A stretch of DNA of 7,556 nucleotides, from positions 1 through 7,556 of the forward strand of contig CANGYC010000112.1 of the NCBI GenBank assembly GCA_947457975.1. Reading direction: 5' to 3'. A program made the position numbers and the translations under genes. The notes under the pieces are model-generated. The model was not told where the DNA came from. It worked only from the letters and a program-made list of their open reading frames with translations, and did not search any database. The DNA is from Comamonadaceae bacterium. GTDB lineage: Bacteria > Pseudomonadota > Gammaproteobacteria > Burkholderiales > Burkholderiaceae_C. Within the stretch, counting starts at the first letter, position 1, and each line of letters opens with the position of its first letter. Below are positions 5,661 through 7,556 of the stretch, piece after piece.

Positions 5661-6350
5661 CACTTTGACACTGAGGGTGCCCAGGCCGGTGATGCCGCAT
5701 TCCATGGTGTCGCCGGAGACCACGGCGGCCACGCCCTCGGGGGTGCCTGTGAAGATCAGGTCGCCGGGCTGCAGTTCCCAGGCGGCCGAGAGGTGCTCGA
5801 TGGTTTCAGCCACATTCCAGATCAGTTTGTCGATGGTGCTGCGCTGTCGGTCCTGGCCAGCCACCTGCACGTAGATCTCGGCGGTGTTGATCTGGGGCAC
5901 CTGGGCGGCCGGGGTGAGTGGGCCGATGGGGGCCGATTCGTCGAAGGCCTTGCCGATGCACCAGGGGCGACCTTGCTTTTTCATGTCGTTCTGCAGGTCG
6001 CGGCGGGTCATGTCCAGACCTACGGCATAGCCGTAGATGTGGCGGGCTGCATCAGCGGCCAAGATGTTCTTGCCGCCCACACCGATGGCCACCACCAGCT
6101 CGATCTCGTGGTGCAGGTTTTGCGTTAGCGTGGGGTAGGCCATGCGGCCCGTGCTGCCTTCGGGCACCACCACCAGGGCGTCGGCAGGCTTGAGGAAGAA
6201 GAAGGGCGCCTCACGGCCGGTATAACCCATTTCCTTGGCGTGTTCTACATAGTTGCGGCCCACACAGTAGATGCGGTGAACGGGGAACTGCTGACCGGTG
6301 CCCTTCACGGGGATGGTGACGGGGGCGGGAGGGGTGTGGGTAAAGCTCAT
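5655..6350 (-). CDS. Fumarylacetoacetate hydrolase (FAH) family protein
   Basis: A cytosolic metal-dependent enzyme of 231 residues, the size of the short YcgM/FAHD1-like branch. That branch cleaves or decarboxylates acylpyruvates and similar beta-dicarbonyl acids, for example fumarylpyruvate in the gentisate pathway, or oxaloacetate in the case of FAHD1. Visible landmarks are VGRNY (30-34) with the His37-x2-Glu40 dyad; the metal ligands Glu82 and Glu84 in HHEIEL and Asp113 in GLDMTRRD; Lys134 in GKAFD; and TGTPEGV (201-207), which binds the carboxylate. The active site appears complete. It is divergent from a MarR regulator, and an AT-rich palindrome lies 29 bases upstream of its ATG. The leader just before the ATG is pyrimidine-rich with no Shine-Dalgarno site. 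The exact substrate cannot be told from sequence, and no other aromatic-degradation gene is nearby. Confidence 0.93.
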   Translation of the reverse strand: MSFTHTPPAPVTIPVKGTGQQFPVHRIYCVGRNYVEHAKEMGYTGREAPFFFLKPADALVVVPEGSTGRMAYPTLTQNLHHEIELVVAIGVGGKNILAADAARHIYGYAVGLDMTRRDLQNDMKKQGRPWCIGKAFDESAPIGPLTPAAQVPQINTAEIYVQVAGQDRQRSTIDKLIWNVAETIEHLSAAWELQPGDLIFTGTPEGVAAVVSGDTMECGITGLGTLSVKVA

Positions 6351-6378
6351 GGCAATGGGATGAATGGGAGGTGGGAGG

Positions 6379-6393
6379 AATAACCCTGTTATT
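6379..6393. promoter_or_regulatory. Candidate MarR operator (perfect AT-rich palindrome)
   Basis: AATAAC-CCT-GTTATT is a perfect 6-bp inverted repeat with a three-base spacer, in the gap between the divergent FAH-family and MarR genes. Its size and AT-rich half-sites suit a MarR dimer. It abuts a minus-strand extended -10-like TGCTTAAAT (6391-6399), so a bound protein would block transcription of the FAH-family gene. The assignment is inference from position and symmetry. Confidence 0.45.
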
Positions 6394-6396
6394 TAA

Positions 6397-6480
6397 GCAG
6401 CTTTACTGCGGCTTGCTCGTCGTGGATTTCACCCACGCGACACCTGGGCTTGCCCGGGTGCCCCGGGGACGCAGCTTTAC
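6397..6480. repeat. Direct repeat pair GCAGCTTTAC in the MarR/FAH intergenic region
   Basis: The 10-mer GCAGCTTTAC occurs at 6397-6406 and again at 6471-6480, 74 bases apart. The second copy overlaps the putative MarR -10 (TACACT, 6478-6483) and the first is close to the palindrome at 6379-6393. Two copies of a 10-mer in about 140 bases are unlikely by chance, which suggests a repeated protein-binding element. Confidence 0.4.
6441..6460. repeat. Near-perfect 9-bp inverted repeat upstream of marR
   Basis: CACCTGGGC (6441-6449) and GCCCGGGTG (6452-6460) pair across a TT spacer with a single T-G wobble. As DNA it is an almost perfect palindrome. It lies upstream of the putative MarR start of transcription, so an operator role fits better than an RNA hairpin; its role is unknown. 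Confidence 0.4.
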
Positions 6481-6483
6481 ACT
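6478..6483 (+). promoter_or_regulatory. Putative -10 of a leaderless marR transcript
   Basis: TACACT (four of six) ends six bases before the ATG at 6490, and no Shine-Dalgarno site lies in the 20 bases upstream. A -35 is not evident: TTGCCC at 6450-6455 is 22 bases away. Confidence 0.35.
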
Positions 6484-6489
6484 GGCTGC

Positions 6490-6945
6490 ATGGTCAAGAG
6501 TTTTGATTTCGGCAAGGCACCGGCCCACCTGATCCGGCGCACCCACCAGGTGGCCGTGTCCATCTTCATGGAGGAGGCGGCCGACTTCGGCGTCACGCCG
6601 GTGCAGTTCGCCATTCTCAATGCCCTGATGGACGATCCTGGACAGGACCAGGTGACGCTGGCCGCGCGCGTGGCCTTCGACGCAGCCACCTCAGGGTCGG
6701 TGATCAGCCGACTGGAGGCCAAGGGCTGGATCCTCCGCGAGCCGGACGAGCATGACCGGCGGCGCAAGCGCCTGTGGATCACGACCCAGGGCCAGGTGGT
6801 GGCCCAGCAGATGAAACGCGCAGCCGGCAAGACCCAGCAACGCCTGCTGGGGCCGCTGTCGGTCGATGAACGCGAACAGCTGACCCAGCTGCTGGCCAAG
6901 CTGGTCGCCGCCCATGAAGGACGGGCCCCTCTGGGCGAGGCCTGA
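6490..6945 (+). CDS. MarR family transcriptional regulator
   Basis: A 151-residue winged helix-turn-helix DNA-binding protein, expected to act as a dimer and to lose DNA affinity on binding a small, often phenolic, ligand. Residues 10-30 (HLIRRTHQVAVSIFMEEAA) form the N-terminal dimerisation helix, and VTPVQFAIL (35-43) is the usual start of the DNA-binding domain. VTLAARVAFDAATSGSVISR (55-74) covers the helix-turn-helix. The wing is DEHDRRRKRLWIT (86-98) with the typical Asp-Arg-Arg, followed by a helical C-terminus. It is divergent from the FAH-family gene with repeats between them, so control of that gene and of itself is the natural inference. The ATG at 6490 gives the expected N-terminus; no Shine-Dalgarno site precedes it. 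It converges on the monooxygenase-like gene with only 10 bases between stops. Confidence 0.93.
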   Translation: MVKSFDFGKAPAHLIRRTHQVAVSIFMEEAADFGVTPVQFAILNALMDDPGQDQVTLAARVAFDAATSGSVISRLEAKGWILREPDEHDRRRKRLWITTQGQVVAQQMKRAAGKTQQRLLGPLSVDEREQLTQLLAKLVAAHEGRAPLGEA

Positions 6946-6955
6946 GGCGGCCTGC

Positions 6956-7258
6956 TCAGTCCGACTTGGCCACCAGCTCGAAGTGCTCGACCGCCGGCGG
7001 TGCGGCAAAGAAGGGGCCGACGATGGCCCGCCAATCGGCAAAGGCCGGCGATTGGCGAAAGTCCACCGTGTGGTTTTCCAGGGTGTCCCAGAAAATTTGC
7101 AGCAGGTAGCGCTCAGGGGACTCGATGCCCCGGTTCACCTTGAAGCCACGAAAGCCCTTGGCCTTGGCGACGACCTCGTTCACCCCTTTCTGGATGGCGG
7201 CGTCGAAGGCGGCCTGCTGGCCGGGATGGATGCGGATGTCGGCAAGTTCGAGGATCAT
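6956..7258 (-). CDS. Antibiotic biosynthesis monooxygenase (ABM) family protein
   Basis: A 100-residue ferredoxin-like-fold protein. It starts MILELADIRIHPGQQAAFD, the usual first strand and helix of ABM-domain proteins. It continues with KGFRGFKVNRGIESPERYLL, QIFWDTLENH, and ends with the conserved tail block FRQSPAFADWRAIVGPFF (67-84) and VEHFELV. Family members are small cofactor-independent oxygenases, quinol oxidases or haem-interacting proteins that act as dimers; many are uncharacterised, and no substrate is indicated here. The ATG at 7258 is chosen because family similarity starts there. An in-frame ATG at 7291 would add a Pro-rich 11-residue stretch. A weak GGA lies six bases upstream of 7258. 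The gene is divergent from rimO and convergent with marR. Confidence 0.85.
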   Translation of the reverse strand: MILELADIRIHPGQQAAFDAAIQKGVNEVVAKAKGFRGFKVNRGIESPERYLLQIFWDTLENHTVDFRQSPAFADWRAIVGPFFAAPPAVEHFELVAKSD

Positions 7259-7292
7259 GGTGTTCCAGGGGTGAGGGGTTGGACTGGGCATC

Positions 7293-7298
7293 ACTGTA
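7293..7298 (-). promoter_or_regulatory. Possible -10 for the ABM-family gene
   Basis: TACAGT on the minus strand (four of six) would start transcription near 7286 and leave a leader of about 28 bases before the ATG at 7258. No convincing -35 lies 17 bases upstream, so this is tentative. Confidence 0.25.
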
Positions 7299-7348
7299 GC
7301 CGGCAGAACGGGTTGGTCCGGCCGGGAACGCGCGGGCTGTGATGCCTC

Positions 7349-7357
7349 TGAGACAAT
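7349..7357 (+). promoter_or_regulatory. Putative extended -10 of a leaderless rimO transcript
   Basis: TGAGACAAT fits TGn plus a -10 hexamer (GACAAT, four of six) and ends six bases before the rimO ATG. There is no Shine-Dalgarno site between, so the expected transcription start falls on the start codon. Confidence 0.4.
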
Positions 7358-7363
7358 CGCAGC

Positions 7364-7556
7364 ATGAATGATGCCGTTGTCCCTTCTGCCGCGGATGTGC
7401 CCAAGGCCGCGCCGCGCGTGGGTTTCGTGAGCCTGGGCTGCCCCAAAGCGCTCACCGACTCCGAACTGATCCTCACCCAACTCAGCGCCGAGGGTTACCA
7501 GACCTCCAAGACCTTTGACGGCGCCGACCTGGTGATCGTCAACACCTGTGGCTTCA
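7364..7556 (+). CDS. rimO: Ribosomal protein S12 methylthiotransferase RimO, N-terminal part
   Basis: The first 64 codons of a radical-SAM enzyme that adds a methylthio group to a conserved aspartate of ribosomal protein S12; the gene runs off the right edge. After a variable lead of about 17 residues comes [17 protein letters not shown] (18-34) with Cys26, and the fragment ends [10 protein letters not shown] with Cys62. These are two of the three cysteines of the N-terminal methylthiotransferase domain that hold the auxiliary [4Fe-4S] cluster. The SLGCPKAL(T/V)DSE wording separates RimO from the tRNA enzyme MiaB. The radical-SAM CxxxCxxC motif and TRAM domain would lie beyond the window. The ATG at 7364 is the only suitable start; no Shine-Dalgarno site precedes it. 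Confidence 0.95.
   Translation, partial: MNDAVVPSAADVPKAAPRVGFVSLGCPKALTDSELILTQLSAEGYQTSKTFDGADLVIVNTCGF

Noticed and set aside
5634..6128. Plus-strand open frame opposite the FAH-family gene
   Set aside because: It lies inside a gene with a complete active-site motif set on the other strand and shows no recognisable domain.
6461..6468. CCCCGGGG palindrome as an independent operator
   Set aside because: Short self-complementary GC runs are expected often at this base composition. It is mentioned only as part of the local cluster.
1..7556. CRISPR array, insertion sequence, toxin-antitoxin pair or defence cassette
   Set aside because: No regularly spaced repeats, transposase motifs, terminal inverted repeats with target duplications, small overlapping toxin-antitoxin frames or defence domains were seen on either strand.

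Overview
The window is GC-rich (about two thirds G+C by eye) and densely coding. Protein styles and gene content (RdgC, a TIGR01244/DUF442-type sulfurtransferase, MarR next to a fumarylacetoacetate-hydrolase-family gene, RimO with a short variable N-terminus) suggest a betaproteobacterium of the order Burkholderiales, most likely Comamonadaceae. This is an inference from protein character, not from a database search. It reads as ordinary chromosome: no insertion sequence, phage gene, CRISPR array, tRNA or rRNA was seen, and no intergenic gap exceeds about 220 bases.

Layout. Bases 1-1939 (+ strand) form a small operon: the C-terminus of an unidentified gene, a GabD1/Sad-type succinate-semialdehyde dehydrogenase starting inside the previous stop (ATGA), and a one-domain cupin. 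After a 218-base gap comes a rhodanese-like sulfurtransferase gene (2158-2490, +). It converges on a NUDT19-like Nudix hydrolase (2536-3423, -) across a 12-bp hairpin. The Nudix gene is divergent from a small exported protein of unknown function (3525-3956, +), which converges on rdgC (3973-4950, -).

Three minus-strand genes are in series: a fumarylacetoacetate-hydrolase-family enzyme (5655-6350), a zinc-ribbon Nudix hydrolase (5035-5589) and rdgC. They may be partly co-transcribed. Divergent from the first is a MarR regulator (6490-6945, +), with a 139-base intergenic region rich in inverted and direct repeats. MarR converges on a small antibiotic-biosynthesis-monooxygenase-like gene (6956-7258, -), and the window ends in the first 64 codons of rimO (7364-, +).

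How the genes fit together. The dehydrogenase and cupin probably serve one catabolic pathway through a C4 or similar semialdehyde. The MarR and hydrolase pair looks like a local regulator facing its target, with a perfect AT-rich palindrome (6379-6393) as the best operator candidate. The rest are unrelated housekeeping or repair functions. No previously undescribed multi-gene system was found. The most interesting signals are regulatory: three genes without a Shine-Dalgarno sequence each have a -10-like hexamer exactly six bases before the ATG, which suggests leaderless mRNAs, and several hairpins sit on or beside stop codons.
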